64,000 nucleotides of DNA. It comes from Lewinellaceae bacterium. Its GTDB lineage: Bacteria; Bacteroidota; Bacteroidia; Chitinophagales; Saprospiraceae. Shown piece after piece: positions 18,381 through 28,100 of the stretch. The stretch's first letter is position 1. The number at the start of each line of letters is the position of its first letter. A program made the translations under genes and the position numbers. The notes below the pieces were generated by a model. It saw only the letters and a list, made by a program, of their open reading frames with translations, was not told the origin of the DNA and did no database searches. Where the stretch lies: positions 124,001 to 188,000 of the forward strand of contig JADJYW010000016.1 in the NCBI GenBank assembly GCA_016719605.1, read 5' to 3'.

Positions 18381-18420
18381 AAGAGGCTCGTGGAAACTAC
18401 TCCGCGAGCCTCTTTTTTCT
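18381..18420. terminator. Bidirectional hairpin terminator between the oxoamine synthase and lysS
   Basis: AAGAGGCTCG and CGAGCCTCTT form the stem around a 20-base loop, with A4 before and T6 after. The two genes converge on it, so it probably ends both transcripts. Confidence 0.85.
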
Positions 18421-18431
18421 TTTTACACCTG

Positions 18432-19970
18432 CTAAGTCGTGGGTGCCTCCGGCCGCATCTGCGGGAAAAACAATACTTCCTGGATGCTCGTCTGCCCGGT
18501 GAACAACATAGCCAGCCGGTCTATGCCGAAGCCGATGCCTCCCGTGGGCGGCATGCCGTACTCCAGCGCCCGCAGGAAATCCTCATCCATGGCCATGGCT
18601 TCTTCATCGCCGCGAGCAGCGAGACTGAGCTGATCTTCGAAGCGCTCGCGCTGGTCGAGCGGGTCATTGAGTTCCGAATAGGCGTTGGCGACCTCTTTGC
18701 CATTGACAAAAAGTTCGAAACGCTCCACCAGACCCGGTTTGCTGCGGTGCTTCTTGGTGAGCGGCGACATTTCCACGGGGTAGTCTATCAAAAACGTCGG
18801 CTGGATCAGGTGGCGCTCTACTTTTTCCCCGAAAATCTCGTCAATCAATTTCGCCTTGCCCATGCTGGCGTCTATCTCGATGTGCTCCCGGCTGCAATAG
18901 GTGCGCAGTTCCTGCTCCGTAGCCGTTTCCACGTTCAGGCCGGTGTACTGATGGATGGCATCAAACATCGTAAGGCGGGTGTACGGCCCGGCAAAATCGA
19001 GGGTATGCTCGCCAAAAGACACCAGCGCCGAGCCGTCGGTACTCAGGGCGCGGGCTACGCGTTCGAGCATTTGCTCGGTCACGTCCATCATCCAGTTGTA
19101 GTCCTTGTAGGCCACATAAAATTCGAGTGCGGTGAATTCCGGGTTGTGCGTGCGGTCCATGCCCTCGTTGCGGAACATTTTGGCAAATTCATACACCCCG
19201 TCGAAGCCGGCCACGATGAGCCGTTTCAGGTACAACTCATTGGCTATCCGCAGGTACAACTGCATATCCAGCGTGTTGTGGTGGGTCACAAACGGACGTG
19301 CCGCCGCGCCGCCATGAATAGGCTGCAAAATGGGGGTTTCCACTTCGAGCAAACCCAGGTCATCCAGGTAGTTCCGCATGGTGCGGATCATTTTGCTGCG
19401 CTTGATAAAAATCTGGCGGAGCTCCGGGTTCACCGTCAGGTCCACATAGCGCATCCGGTAGCGCTGCTCCGGGTCGGTGAATGCATCGTAAATATGCCCC
19501 TCGGCATCGCGCTTCACGATGGGCAACGGGCGCAGGCTTTTGGATAGAAATTTCAGTTCCTGCACATGCACCGACACTTCGCCGGTTTTGGTGATGAAAG
19601 CGAAACCGCGCACTCCGATATAGTCGCCGAGGTCGAGCAGTTTTTTTATGGCGACATCAAAAAAAGTGAAATCCTCGCCCTGCCCGAATTCGTCGCGGCG
19701 CAAGTACAGCTGGATACGTCCGCTGCTGTCCTGCAAATTCATAAACAACGCTTTGCCCGCCTCGCGCGTGGCCATGACGCGGCCGGCGAGGGCAACCTCC
19801 TGAAAATTGAGGCGGTTTTTGGAACCGTCTTCCAGCACTTCTTCCGAATAGTTGGCACTAATGTCGGCTGCAAAAGCCGTCACCTCGAACATCTCGGCCG
19901 GGTAGGGATCAATGCCGAGTTCGCGCAATTTTTGCAGCGATTCGCGGCGCAATAGTTCTTGTTCCGTCAT
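18432..19970 (-). CDS. lysS: Lysyl-tRNA synthetase, class II
   Basis: 512 residues, full length. The N-terminal OB-fold (about 60-160, VALAGRVMATREAGKALF) is followed by the class II core: motif 1 region VETPILQPIHGGAAARPF, motif 2 FRNEGMDRTHNPEFT, and motif 3 GGIGFGIDRLAMLFTG near the C-terminus. It charges tRNA-Lys in the cytoplasm. Between it and psd upstream lies a 30-bp inverted repeat, so readthrough from psd may be modulated there. Confidence 0.97.
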   Translation of the reverse strand: MTEQELLRRESLQKLRELGIDPYPAEMFEVTAFAADISANYSEEVLEDGSKNRLNFQEVALAGRVMATREAGKALFMNLQDSSGRIQLYLRRDEFGQGEDFTFFDVAIKKLLDLGDYIGVRGFAFITKTGEVSVHVQELKFLSKSLRPLPIVKRDAEGHIYDAFTDPEQRYRMRYVDLTVNPELRQIFIKRSKMIRTMRNYLDDLGLLEVETPILQPIHGGAAARPFVTHHNTLDMQLYLRIANELYLKRLIVAGFDGVYEFAKMFRNEGMDRTHNPEFTALEFYVAYKDYNWMMDVTEQMLERVARALSTDGSALVSFGEHTLDFAGPYTRLTMFDAIHQYTGLNVETATEQELRTYCSREHIEIDASMGKAKLIDEIFGEKVERHLIQPTFLIDYPVEMSPLTKKHRSKPGLVERFELFVNGKEVANAYSELNDPLDQRERFEDQLSLAARGDEEAMAMDEDFLRALEYGMPPTGGIGFGIDRLAMLFTGQTSIQEVLFFPQMRPEAPTT

Positions 19971-19976
19971 ATTTTA

Positions 19977-20060
19977 TTGATTCGATTGGTCCGAATGATT
20001 CGATTACTTCAATTGGCCGCTCGATCAAAATAATCGAATCAATCGGACCAATCGAATCAA
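19977..20060. repeat. TGATTCGAT-type repeats forming a 30-bp inverted repeat
   Basis: The left arm 19977-20006 and right arm 20031-20060 pair at 29 of 30 positions around a 24-base loop. Each arm is made of degenerate TTGATTCGAT units, and one more unit follows on the right up to the psd stop. The unit is unlike the other repeat families in the window. Confidence 0.9.
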
Positions 20061-20065
20061 TCGAA

Positions 20066-20767
20066 TCAATTGGGAAGTTTGGCAATTACGTCCAGGTTTC
20101 CGCGCACCTGCTGGTCCATGGCCACCTCGATTTTGGTGTTAATGGGCAGGAACAGGTCCACCCGGGAACCGAATTTGATGAACCCCATGTCTTCGCCCTG
20201 TTCCACTTCCTGGCCTTCTTCCACATACCATTTAATACGTTTGGCCACGGCTCCCGCGATCTGGCGCATCAGGATTTGGCCGGCGCCCGTATCGTACACC
20301 ACCGTCGTGCGTTCGTTTTCGGTGCTGCTCTTGGGGTGCCACGCCACGAGATACTTGCCCTCGTGGTACCGAAAGTATCGCACGATTCCGCTCACGGGGT
20401 TGCGGTTTACATGCACATTGAGCGGCGACATGAAGATGGACACCTGCAAACGTTTGTCCTTAAAATACTCGGGTTCATGCACCTCCTCGATCACACAAAT
20501 CCGACCATCGGCAGGGGCATACACCAACAGGTTGTCCTTAACCGGGATAACGCGCACCGGGTTCCGAAAAAACTGAACCACCAGCACATAAAGAATCAGA
20601 GACAGTACCAGCACCGGCCAGAAGTACAGCGAGCCGAGCATCCGAAGGGCTGTATTCAGCAACAACAGAAAAAGACCGACGGCCAACAAAATCGCAAAAC
20701 CTTCCTTGTGCAGACGAATGAACATATCCATATCTTTTTTCGGCGCGAAGGTCGCCATTTCAACCAA
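20066..20767 (-). CDS. psd: Phosphatidylserine decarboxylase, short form
   Basis: 233 residues as read; a start at Met12 or Met14 (MDMFIRLHKEG) is equally possible. Two membrane segments at about 25-65 precede the catalytic domain: VYAPADGRICVIEEV, IFMSPLNVHVNRNPVSG (catalytic His region) and, near the end, IKFGSRVDLFLP, where the Gly-Ser bond is the expected self-cleavage site that makes the pyruvoyl group from Ser. It makes phosphatidylethanolamine at the inner membrane. The usual LGST of long forms is FGSR here, as in short bacterial and archaeal-type enzymes. Confidence 0.93.
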   Translation of the reverse strand: MVEMATFAPKKDMDMFIRLHKEGFAILLAVGLFLLLLNTALRMLGSLYFWPVLVLSLILYVLVVQFFRNPVRVIPVKDNLLVYAPADGRICVIEEVHEPEYFKDKRLQVSIFMSPLNVHVNRNPVSGIVRYFRYHEGKYLVAWHPKSSTENERTTVVYDTGAGQILMRQIAGAVAKRIKWYVEEGQEVEQGEDMGFIKFGSRVDLFLPINTKIEVAMDQQVRGNLDVIAKLPN

Positions 20768-20799
20768 TTTCTTCTACCCGGTATCCTGTTTTTGCACCA

Positions 20800-20807
20800 T
20801 ACCTTTG
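20800..20807 (+). promoter_or_regulatory. Possible -7 box upstream of asd
   Basis: TACCTTTG matches TAnnTTTG. The 160-base palindromic repeat lies between it and the asd ATG, so a transcript from here would carry the hairpin in its leader. Confidence 0.3.
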
Positions 20808-20816
20808 CGTATTCAA

Positions 20817-20979
20817 GGTTGGAGGGTTGTTAGAGGGTTGGAAGGTTAGAAGGTTGGAAGGTTAGAAGGTTAGAAGGTTGCTCGTTAGATTACACAAGCA
20901 TGGCAACCTTCTAACCTTCTAACCTTCTAACCTTCTAACCTTCTAACCTTCCAACCTTCCAACCCTCCAACCTTCTAAC
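20817..20979. repeat. Long palindrome built of GGTTGGAAGGTTAGAAGGTT units
   Basis: Left arm (20817-20881) is about nine 7-9 base units GGTTGGA/GGTTAGA. After about 22 unique bases, the right arm (20904-20979) is the complement, as units AACCTTCT or AACCTTCC. It could fold into a cruciform or RNA hairpin of 60 bp or more. It fills the gap between psd and asd. Single-orientation copies occur at 9488-9541 and 31511-31625. Confidence 0.95.
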
Positions 20980-20993
20980 TATTCAACATTAAA

Positions 20994-22025
20994 ATGAAAG
21001 TAGCCGTCGTTGGTGCCACCGGCTTGGTAGGCACAAAAATGCTTCAGGTGCTCGAAGAGCGCAATTTTCCCATCACCCGGCTCATCCCGGTCGCGTCGGA
21101 GCGCTCGGTAGGCAAAACGATCAGGTTTCGCGGAAAGCGTTACAAGATCGTGAGTATGACCGATGCCATTCGGAAAAAACCGGACGTAGCCATTTTCAGT
21201 GCCGGGGGCAGCACCTCCAAGGAATGGGCGCCCCGGTTCGCCGAGGTCGGTACCGTTGTCATTGACAACTCCAGTGCCTGGCGGATGGACCCCGACAAAA
21301 AATTAGTGGTACCGGAAGTAAACGCCCATGTCTTGACCAAAAAAGACAAAATTATCGCCAATCCGAACTGCTCTACCATCCAGATGGTTGTGGCGCTCAA
21401 ACCCCTGCACGACCGCTACACCATCAAACGTGTGGTGGTGAGCACCTACCAGTCGGTTACCGGTACCGGAGTGAAAGCCGTCACCCAGTTGATGAACGAG
21501 CGTAAGGGAAAACCCGGCGAGCGGGCCTATCCGTATGCCATTGACCTGAATCTGCTGCCGCACGTTGATGTATTTCTCGAAAACGGCTACACCAGAGAGG
21601 AGATGAAAATGGTGCTCGAAACCCAAAAAATCATGGGCGACGACAGTATCCGGCTCACGGCCACCACCGTGCGCGTACCCGTGCTGGGCGGCCACTCGGA
21701 GGCTGTCAATGTGGAGTTTGAACGGGATTTCGACCTGACCGAGGTGCGCAGCCTGCTCGAAAAAGCCCCCGGGGTAGTGGTGGTGGACGATCCAGCCAAA
21801 CTCGAATACCCCATGCCGCTCCATGCGCATGACAAAGACGAGGTGTTTGTGGGGCGTTTGCGCCGCGACGAAAGCCAGCCCAATACCCTGAACATCTGGA
21901 TCGTGTCGGACAACCTGCGCAAAGGCGCCGCCACCAATGCCGTACAAATTGCAGAATACTTGCTGGAACAGGGAATTTTGAAACAAAAACGCCCAAAAAC
22001 ACAAAAACAAACCGGTACAACCTAA
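20994..22025 (+). CDS. asd: Aspartate-semialdehyde dehydrogenase
   Basis: 343 residues. It reduces aspartyl phosphate to aspartate semialdehyde with NADPH, on the way to lysine, threonine, methionine and diaminopimelate. The NADP loop GATGLVGTKML (about 7-17) and the active-site Cys126 in NPNCSTIQ are present, as is the catalytic-domain segment HSEAVNVEFERDF. The ATG at 20994 follows the repeat palindrome by 14 bases. A probable promoter box for the next gene overlaps its stop codon. Confidence 0.96.
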   Translation: MKVAVVGATGLVGTKMLQVLEERNFPITRLIPVASERSVGKTIRFRGKRYKIVSMTDAIRKKPDVAIFSAGGSTSKEWAPRFAEVGTVVIDNSSAWRMDPDKKLVVPEVNAHVLTKKDKIIANPNCSTIQMVVALKPLHDRYTIKRVVVSTYQSVTGTGVKAVTQLMNERKGKPGERAYPYAIDLNLLPHVDVFLENGYTREEMKMVLETQKIMGDDSIRLTATTVRVPVLGGHSEAVNVEFERDFDLTEVRSLLEKAPGVVVVDDPAKLEYPMPLHAHDKDEVFVGRLRRDESQPNTLNIWIVSDNLRKGAATNAVQIAEYLLEQGILKQKRPKTQKQTGTT

Positions 22026-22030
22026 TTTTG
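22023..22030 (+). promoter_or_regulatory. -7 box overlapping the asd stop codon
   Basis: TAATTTTG matches TAnnTTTG and lies 72 bases before the ATG of the DUF349-like gene, so that gene may have its own promoter in addition to asd readthrough. Confidence 0.45.
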
Positions 22031-22102
22031 CCCCCTCGAAATCACGCCGGGCAAAGACCGCCCGGTCAAAACTGTAAACCGTACACCGCACACCGCACAG
22101 CA

Positions 22103-23749
22103 ATGAAGAACAAGATCGTAGTTTGGGGAACCAACGCAGAAAATGAGAAAGTCCTGATCGCACTGGAACTCAAGTCGGAAGAAAACAAAGTGCTGCTTTA
22201 CACCTTCCCGGAATCGGTAGCCACCGAAGAGTTTTTCAACAAAATGATGACTGACTGGAAGAACGGCACCGACTTCGAACTCCCGGCAGAACACACCGTC
22301 CTGGAGCGCGAACTGAGCGTTACCGAAAATTTGCTCCCCGATGATCTCAAAGCCGAGGATCGCAGTGGCCTCATCCAGCGTGCACAAACCGAATGGCACT
22401 TCGCCGTGCTATCGTCCAAATTGCACCAGGCTTACCTGCAGGAACTGGCCGATTTCAAGGAAAAAGTACAAGAACTCCAAACATACGACGCCCCGCTTTG
22501 GGACAGTCTCCGCGGCTTCTGGGACAAGGTGCAAGAACAAGCCCGCGAACGCAACCTGTTCCGGAACCACGCCGACAGCCTGCGCGACAATATCAATGTC
22601 CTGTTTGACGACATGAAAAAACTGCGCGCCAAAGTGCAGGACGAATTCATGTCCGGCTCGCAGTCGGTCTTCGACGAATTCATTGCCAAACTGGAAGACG
22701 TGGAACAGCGCGTCGCCGCCGGCGGCTCCCGGATGAACGCCGTGTTTGACGACCTCAAAAATCTGCAGCGCCGCTACCGCGAAGCCAAAATGAGCAACGA
22801 ACACCGGAACAAACTCTGGGATCGCCTCGATAAGGCTTTCAAAAAAGCCAAGGAGCGCCGTTTCGGCCCCGGCGCCAACGAAGGCTCCCTCGTCGAACGC
22901 CACGAGCGCCGCATTGCCGGCCTGCGCGATGCTATCCGCCGCATGGAAGACAGTATGCGTCGCGACGAAGAGGAACTCAATTTCCAAAAGAAAAAAGTAG
23001 CCGCCACGGAAGGCCAACTCGAAGCGCAAATCCGCAGCGCCAAGATCAAAATGATCGAAGAGCGCGTGCACTCCAAGCGCGAAAAACTGGACGAGATGAA
23101 TGCTACCCGCGCTGATGTGGAACGCCAGGTCAATATAGCCAAGGAAAAAGAGGGCAAGCGCCAGGAAAAAGAGGCCGACCGCAAAAAATTTGAAGAGGCC
23201 AAAGCCGCTGCCAAAAAGGAAATTGCAGAAAAAATAGCCGCTTCTCAAGGCGACGCCGAGGCAACTCCGCCCACGCCGGAACCGGATAGCACTTCAGAGG
23301 AACAGCCCGCAGAAAAAGACAAAGACAATGCCTTTGACGTGGCCGGCAAAATTCTGGGCGAATCCATTGAAGATATGATGGACAGCGTCTTGGCCGTCGG
23401 CAAAGTACTCAGCAAAAAAGCCGGCGACTTGATCGAAGACGCCGTCGAAAAGGCCGATAATTTGATGGAAGACATCGTGGAAAAAGTCGAAGATGCCGCC
23501 GATGCCATAACGGAAAAACGCGAGAAAGCAACCAAGGCGCGCAAAGCCAAAGATGCCGAAGCGGAAGCCCCGGCGCCCGAAGCGGAAACGACTGAAACCG
23601 CCGACGTAACCGCCGCAGAAGCCCCGGCGCCTGAAGCGGAAACGACAGCGCCCACCGAAGAGACGCCCGACGCCGAAGCGCAGAAAACGCGGAAAAAGGC
23701 AACCAAAAAGGTTGTTGCCGAGGACGATACGGAAGCGAAAGACGCCTGA
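22103..23749 (+). CDS. DUF349-like coiled-coil protein with Ala/Glu/Lys-rich tail
   Basis: 548 residues from the ATG at 22103 (MKNKIVVWGTNAENEKVL). Residues about 1-60 form a small folded domain; about 90-260 hold two DUF349-like segments with the W...F pattern (LWDSLRGFWDKVQEQA and KLWDRLDKAFKKAKERRFG). A long charged coiled coil follows (about 270-400). The last about 110 residues are a low-complexity Ala/Glu/Pro/Thr then Lys tail with a twice-used phrase EAEAPAPEAET. Cytoplasmic. The function of DUF349 proteins is not settled, and the tail is like histone H1-type linkers, which hints at nucleic-acid or ribosome contact only weakly. Confidence 0.72.
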   Translation: MKNKIVVWGTNAENEKVLIALELKSEENKVLLYTFPESVATEEFFNKMMTDWKNGTDFELPAEHTVLERELSVTENLLPDDLKAEDRSGLIQRAQTEWHFAVLSSKLHQAYLQELADFKEKVQELQTYDAPLWDSLRGFWDKVQEQARERNLFRNHADSLRDNINVLFDDMKKLRAKVQDEFMSGSQSVFDEFIAKLEDVEQRVAAGGSRMNAVFDDLKNLQRRYREAKMSNEHRNKLWDRLDKAFKKAKERRFGPGANEGSLVERHERRIAGLRDAIRRMEDSMRRDEEELNFQKKKVAATEGQLEAQIRSAKIKMIEERVHSKREKLDEMNATRADVERQVNIAKEKEGKRQEKEADRKKFEEAKAAAKKEIAEKIAASQGDAEATPPTPEPDSTSEEQPAEKDKDNAFDVAGKILGESIEDMMDSVLAVGKVLSKKAGDLIEDAVEKADNLMEDIVEKVEDAADAITEKREKATKARKAKDAEAEAPAPEAETTETADVTAAEAPAPEAETTAPTEETPDAEAQKTRKKATKKVVAEDDTEAKDA

Positions 23750-23780
23750 TTTTCCGGGGTTTTGCAGAAACTCAAAAAAA

Positions 23781-23818
23781 GAGACCCGCAGCGAGCAATC
23801 GCTGCGGGTCTCTTTTTT
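23781..23818 (+). terminator. Rho-independent terminator
   Basis: GAGACCCGCAGCGA and TCGCTGCGGGTCTC form a perfect 14-bp stem with a tiny loop, followed by T6. It ends the asd/DUF349-like unit and can also act on the M19 transcript from the other side. Confidence 0.93.
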
Positions 23819-23820
23819 AA

Positions 23821-23849
23821 ATATTCAGCGGGTTAAAACCCGCCACTAC
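23821..23849. repeat. REP-like 29-base palindromic element, copy 1
   Basis: It contains GCGGGTTAAAACCCGC plus the flank CACTAC. It is 27 of 29 identical to 62387-62415. Both copies sit just after gene ends, and this one overlaps the last codon of the M19 peptidase gene. Confidence 0.75.
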
Positions 23850-24604
23850 TTACCCCTTTGCTCACTTGCCTGCCACACCCGCACCGTGTTCTGGTAGCAA
23901 ATTTTCCGAATATCGGATTTGGAGTAGCCCCGGCGCAGCAGTTCCGCAATCAGGTTGGGATACATGCTCACATCTGCCAGATCGGGCGGTAGTGCCAAGC
24001 CCACTCCGTCAAAATCGCCGCCGAGGCCGATGTGCGCCACCCCCACGAGGTTTTTGATGTGGTCAATATGGTCGGCTACATCGCGTACGCTGACCCCCGA
24101 CGTGGTCAATTCGGCGGTCATAAATTGGCGGCCCTCCGGGCTGTTTGCGTCCAATCCCTTGTCCTTCAATTTTTTTTCTGCCTGAAAAAACACCTCCCGA
24201 CTGCGGGCACTCAGAAAATAATGACTGAACGGCACCTGCACCACACCGCCGTTGCGGGCAATAGCCCGGATAAGCGTATCGGGCAGGTTGCGCTCCATGC
24301 CCGGCGTAAAATGCCGGCAGCCGCTGTGCGTGGCGATGACCGGCCGGGTGGTCACGGCCAGCACATCCCGGATCGCGGCATCCGTCAGGTGGCTCACATC
24401 CACGAGTATACCCACGCGGTTCATCTCGCGCACCACGTCGCGGCCAAAGGCACTCAGGCCGCCGTTGGTACGCAAGGTGTCGTACGAGGAGTCCGAAATC
24501 TGGTTGTCGCGGCTATGCGCCAGGGTCACATACCGGATACCGCGCCGGTGGAAGTAGGCCACATCGGTCAGCGTTGCGATGGGCGCCCCGTTTTCCATAC
24601 CCAT
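23846..24604 (-). CDS. Membrane dipeptidase (peptidase M19), 3' part of a frameshifted gene
   Basis: 252 residues beginning MGMENGAPIATL, in frame after the shift at 24623-24627. It holds the catalytic body of renal-dipeptidase-type zinc enzymes: RYVTLAHSRDNQISDSSYD, MNRVGILVDVSHLTDAAI, RPVIATHSGCRH (metal and substrate residues), HIDHIKNLVGVAHIGLGGDFDG and the end YSKSDIRKICYQN. The nominal start Met is internal. Together with the 5' part it would make a protein of about 414 residues, normal for the family. It cleaves dipeptides outside the cytoplasm. Confidence 0.85.
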   Translation of the reverse strand: MGMENGAPIATLTDVAYFHRRGIRYVTLAHSRDNQISDSSYDTLRTNGGLSAFGRDVVREMNRVGILVDVSHLTDAAIRDVLAVTTRPVIATHSGCRHFTPGMERNLPDTLIRAIARNGGVVQVPFSHYFLSARSREVFFQAEKKLKDKGLDANSPEGRQFMTAELTTSGVSVRDVADHIDHIKNLVGVAHIGLGGDFDGVGLALPPDLADVSMYPNLIAELLRRGYSKSDIRKICYQNTVRVWQASEQRGK

Positions 24605-25089
24605 CGGTAGCGAAATGATGCCTTTTTAAAATTCCGCTCGATATCGGCGGATTTTGGCGCCAGCGCAAACTTGTCCGGGTAAGCCGCTGCAATCGCATGC
24701 ACCATGTCTATCAGCGAATCGGCAACCGCTTTGGCCGTGCCGAGCGGTTCTTTCTGATAACTCGCCGGGATGTAAATAGACATGAATGCACCGTACAACC
24801 CGCCTTTTTTGGCTCGTATGTAATCAAAATCGCCACCTGGATGATTCAGCGCCAACGCCGTGTAGCCCGGTTTGAAATCTTCTTCCCGCTCCACCAGGCT
24901 CCAGGGAAAGTCAATGTGGGTGTCAATGATTGGCGTGTTTTTCAGAATACGCCGGGCTTGTTGCAGGTAGTGGGCCTCGGATTTTGAGTTTTGAGTTTTG
25001 GGTTTGGAGTTTGGAGTGCGGGGTTGTTGGGCCGTTCCGGTGGCAGCAATGACTGACAGGAGCAGCAGCAGGAGGGTTTGTTTCAGCAT
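24568..25089 (-). CDS. Membrane dipeptidase (peptidase M19), 5' part of a frameshifted gene
   Basis: Signal peptide MLKQTLLLLLLSVIAATGTA from the ATG at 25089, then a Ser/Asn/Lys/Thr linker, then the start of the M19 domain with its metal motif IIDTHIDFPW. The frame leaves the family at NFKK and stops at 24568. Adding one A to the run of five (T run 24623-24627 on +) gives NFKKGIISLPMGMENG and joins the two parts. The linker residues 23-35 are encoded by an AACTCAAAA-type tandem repeat (24982-25017). Confidence 0.83.
   Translation of the reverse strand: MLKQTLLLLLLSVIAATGTAQQPRTPNSKPKTQNSKSEAHYLQQARRILKNTPIIDTHIDFPWSLVEREEDFKPGYTALALNHPGGDFDYIRAKKGGLYGAFMSIYIPASYQKEPLGTAKAVADSLIDMVHAIAAAYPDKFALAPKSADIERNFKKASFRYRWVWKTGRPSQR
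24982..25017. repeat. TTTGAGTTTTGAGTTTTGGG-type repeat inside the dipeptidase gene
   Basis: About four degenerate 7-9 base units. On the coding strand it reads as the linker PNSKPKTQNSKS just after the signal peptide. A related AACTCAAAACTCAC run lies before the gene at 52680. Confidence 0.75.
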
Positions 25090-25105
25090 GTCAAGTTCTA
25101 TTTGC

Positions 25106-25148
25106 AAAAAACCTCCCGCGCTGATGGTACAGCACGGGAGGTTTTTAA
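25106..25148 (-). terminator. Hairpin terminator after secDF
   Basis: AAAAAACCTCCCG and CGGGAGGTTTTT enclose a 16-base loop. Read on the minus strand it follows the secDF stop and ends in T6. It lies directly upstream of the dipeptidase start. Confidence 0.85.
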
Positions 25149-25176
25149 AAGATCAGAAAAAAAGATGTGTTGGTTA

Positions 25177-28100
25177 TCAAGCCTTGGCCTTCTCGGTTTT
25201 CGAAACGACTTTGGGTTTCTCCTCGACGGCTTTGCCACTCAGAATTTTCTCTTTGGTGAAATCCACCACGAGCGAAGAAGCGATGAAAATGGAGGAGTAG
25301 GTACCGAAAAGAATACCGATGAACATCCCGAATGCAAAGCCCCGAATAGCGGCGCCGCCAAAGGCGAGCAGGATCAAAACAACAATGACGATAGTACCCG
25401 ATGTGATCAAGGTACGGCTCAGGGTCGTGTTGATAGCGAGGTTGAAAACCTCCTCCTTGGGCCTGCCGGCGTATGTATTGATAAACTCCCGGATACGGTC
25501 GTACACGATCACGGTGTCATTTACCGAGATACCAATTACCGTGAGCAGGCAGGCGATGATGGCCTGGTCAATTTCGAGGGAGAATGGTACAAGGCCGTGC
25601 AAAAGCGAGAAAAACGTGAGCGTAATCAGAACGTCGTGGAACAACGCAACCACAGCGCCGAGCGAAAACTGCCACCGGCGGAAGCGGATCAACAGGTAGA
25701 GGAAGATCGCCAGCAGCGACCAGATCGTTGCCTTGAACGAAGAATCCCGGATATCATCGGCAACGGTTGCGCCAACCTGACTGGACGAAGTGATGTGCGT
25801 TCCGGTACCGTCCGTGTTCCTGAAATTCTCCAGTTCCGTTTTGATCCCGGCACTTGTCAAACCTTCATGCAGTTTGGCGGTCACCTGATCCATTACATCC
25901 GGGCCTTGTTCATTGATCAGGTAGGACGTTGTGATGTTGTATGTATTTTCCGTGCTTACTGCCTTTACGATTGGGTTGCCACCGAAGGCTTCGTTGAGTG
26001 CCGAGCGAAGTTTGCTCTGGTCTACCTGTTGGTCAAACTGAACGTTGAACGAGTAGCCGCCTTTAAAATCAACACCTAATTCAAAGCCGCGCAAAAAGAA
26101 CGAACCAATACCGATGGCAATAATTACGCCCGAGAACAGGTAGGCTTTTTTGCGGTTGCCGATCCAGTCGTATTTAGCACCCACCAGCCATTTCTCCGAC
26201 CAGGGCATGCTGTAGGTCATCTCCGTACCGCGATCCAGCGCCCATTCGGTGATCAGGCGACCAACGAGAACAGCCGTAAACATGGAACTGAAAATACCGA
26301 CTGTCAGTACTGTTCCGAAACCCTTGATAGGGCCAAGGCCGAAGTACATGAGCACGAAGGCGGTGAGCAGCGTCGTCACGTTGGCGTCAATGATGGCAGG
26401 AAGTGCGCGAGCAAAACCTGTCCCGATGGCTTTTATACCGGTTATCCCGTCGCGCAACTCCTCGCGGATACGCTCGTAGATGATAACGTTGGCGTCTACA
26501 GCAATAGCCAGTGTGAGTACGATACCGGCGATACCCGGCAAGGTTAACACCGTACCCATCGAAGCCAGCGTACCGATGATAAAGAAAATGTTGGCCAACA
26601 GCGCGATCACGGATATGACGCCGCCTTTGGCATAGTAGGCGATCATAAAGAAGCACAACAGCACCACCGACAGGATCAGGGCGATCAGCGATTTGTTGAT
26701 ATTATCGGCACCAAGGGAAGGGCCGATTTGACTTTCCTGCACGATACGGGTGCCGGCCGGCAATTTACCCACCTCCAGGATATTGGCCAGGTCCTTGGCC
26801 TCGTCCAGTGTGAAACCGCCGGTAATGGAAGACGTGCCGCCTTCGATCGGGTTGATCACGCGCGGGGCGCTCACGACTTCTTCGTCCAGCACAATGGCGA
26901 TTTCGCGATTACCACCGTCGTAGGCTGCGCGGGTCATCTCGGCCCACACACGAGCGCCCTCGTTATTCATGGCAAGGGTCACCGTCACTTCGCCGCTGTT
27001 GGGGTCGGGCTGTTCGCTGGCGCGGGTTACCACACCGCCGTCAAGTCGCGGTTTTTCCTGATTACGCCATTTTTTCAGCGCATACAGCTCGTATTTCCCC
27101 GTGATGGTGGAAGCGGTAGCATCGCCAAAATCCGCAACAGGTTTTAAACTCCAGCGGAACATCAGATCAACCGGAAACAACGCCCGAATCTCCGGGCGCT
27201 CCAGCATTTCCGTGACGGCTTTCATCTTGTTTTTGTCGGTATAACCGATCACTACGCTGCGGGCGTCGCCCGCCGGGGTCAGCAGTTTGAGCAGCGGCCC
27301 ACCACCCTGAGGCTGATCGGCCGGTCGGTCCACAATCTGCATTTCCGGTGTAGCCGAAGAGTCAACCTTGCCGTCGGGGCCGTTAGGATAAACATACAAC
27401 GTATCCTTGACCATGGCGGCCTCCTGCTGCACGGATGTATCACCGGACAAAAGCGCCTGCAGTTTGATGTCGGCAGCATTCAGCCCCTGGCTGATGCCCT
27501 CGTCACCGGCACGATAAGTGTCCCAAAACTCCAGTTTAGCGCTTTTTTGCAACATGTTGCGTGCGCGCTGCGGGTTGTCTATGCCCGGCAGTTCAACGAG
27601 GATCAGGTCGCGTGTAGCATCAAGGCTGACGTTGGGTTGTACCACGCCGAGTTTGTCAATACGCTGCTTGAGGCGCTTGTAGGTTTCATCTACCGTCGTA
27701 TTCGCGAGCTCACGGATGACACGCAGCACATCAGCATCCGGGGATTCAAAGTTGATCTGACCCTTCAGCGATTCGTTGCGTGCAAAAACAGAAGCCAGCG
27801 ATTTGCCACCGCTGGTTTCTTTCCAGGCGCCGGCAAACAGGGCAATGTAGTCCGTCTGTTGCGTGACCTGGGCGGCAGTGGCTTTGTCTAAGGCTTGCTT
27901 GAAGGCAGGGTCTGTTGTGTTGCCGGCAAGGCTTTTCAGGAAATCCCGAAGATCAACCTGCAACAGAACACTCATGCCGCCTTTCAGGTCGAGACCCATA
28001 GCCAACTGGCTCTTTTTCAGGTCGGCGTATGTGAATTTTTTAATGAGGGGGATGTCAAACACCGTCTCGCTGGACAGCGAGTCCAGATATCCACTATAGT

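Noticed and set aside
18390..19547. 385-codon + strand frame opposite lysS
   Set aside because: lysS motifs are complete on the other strand.
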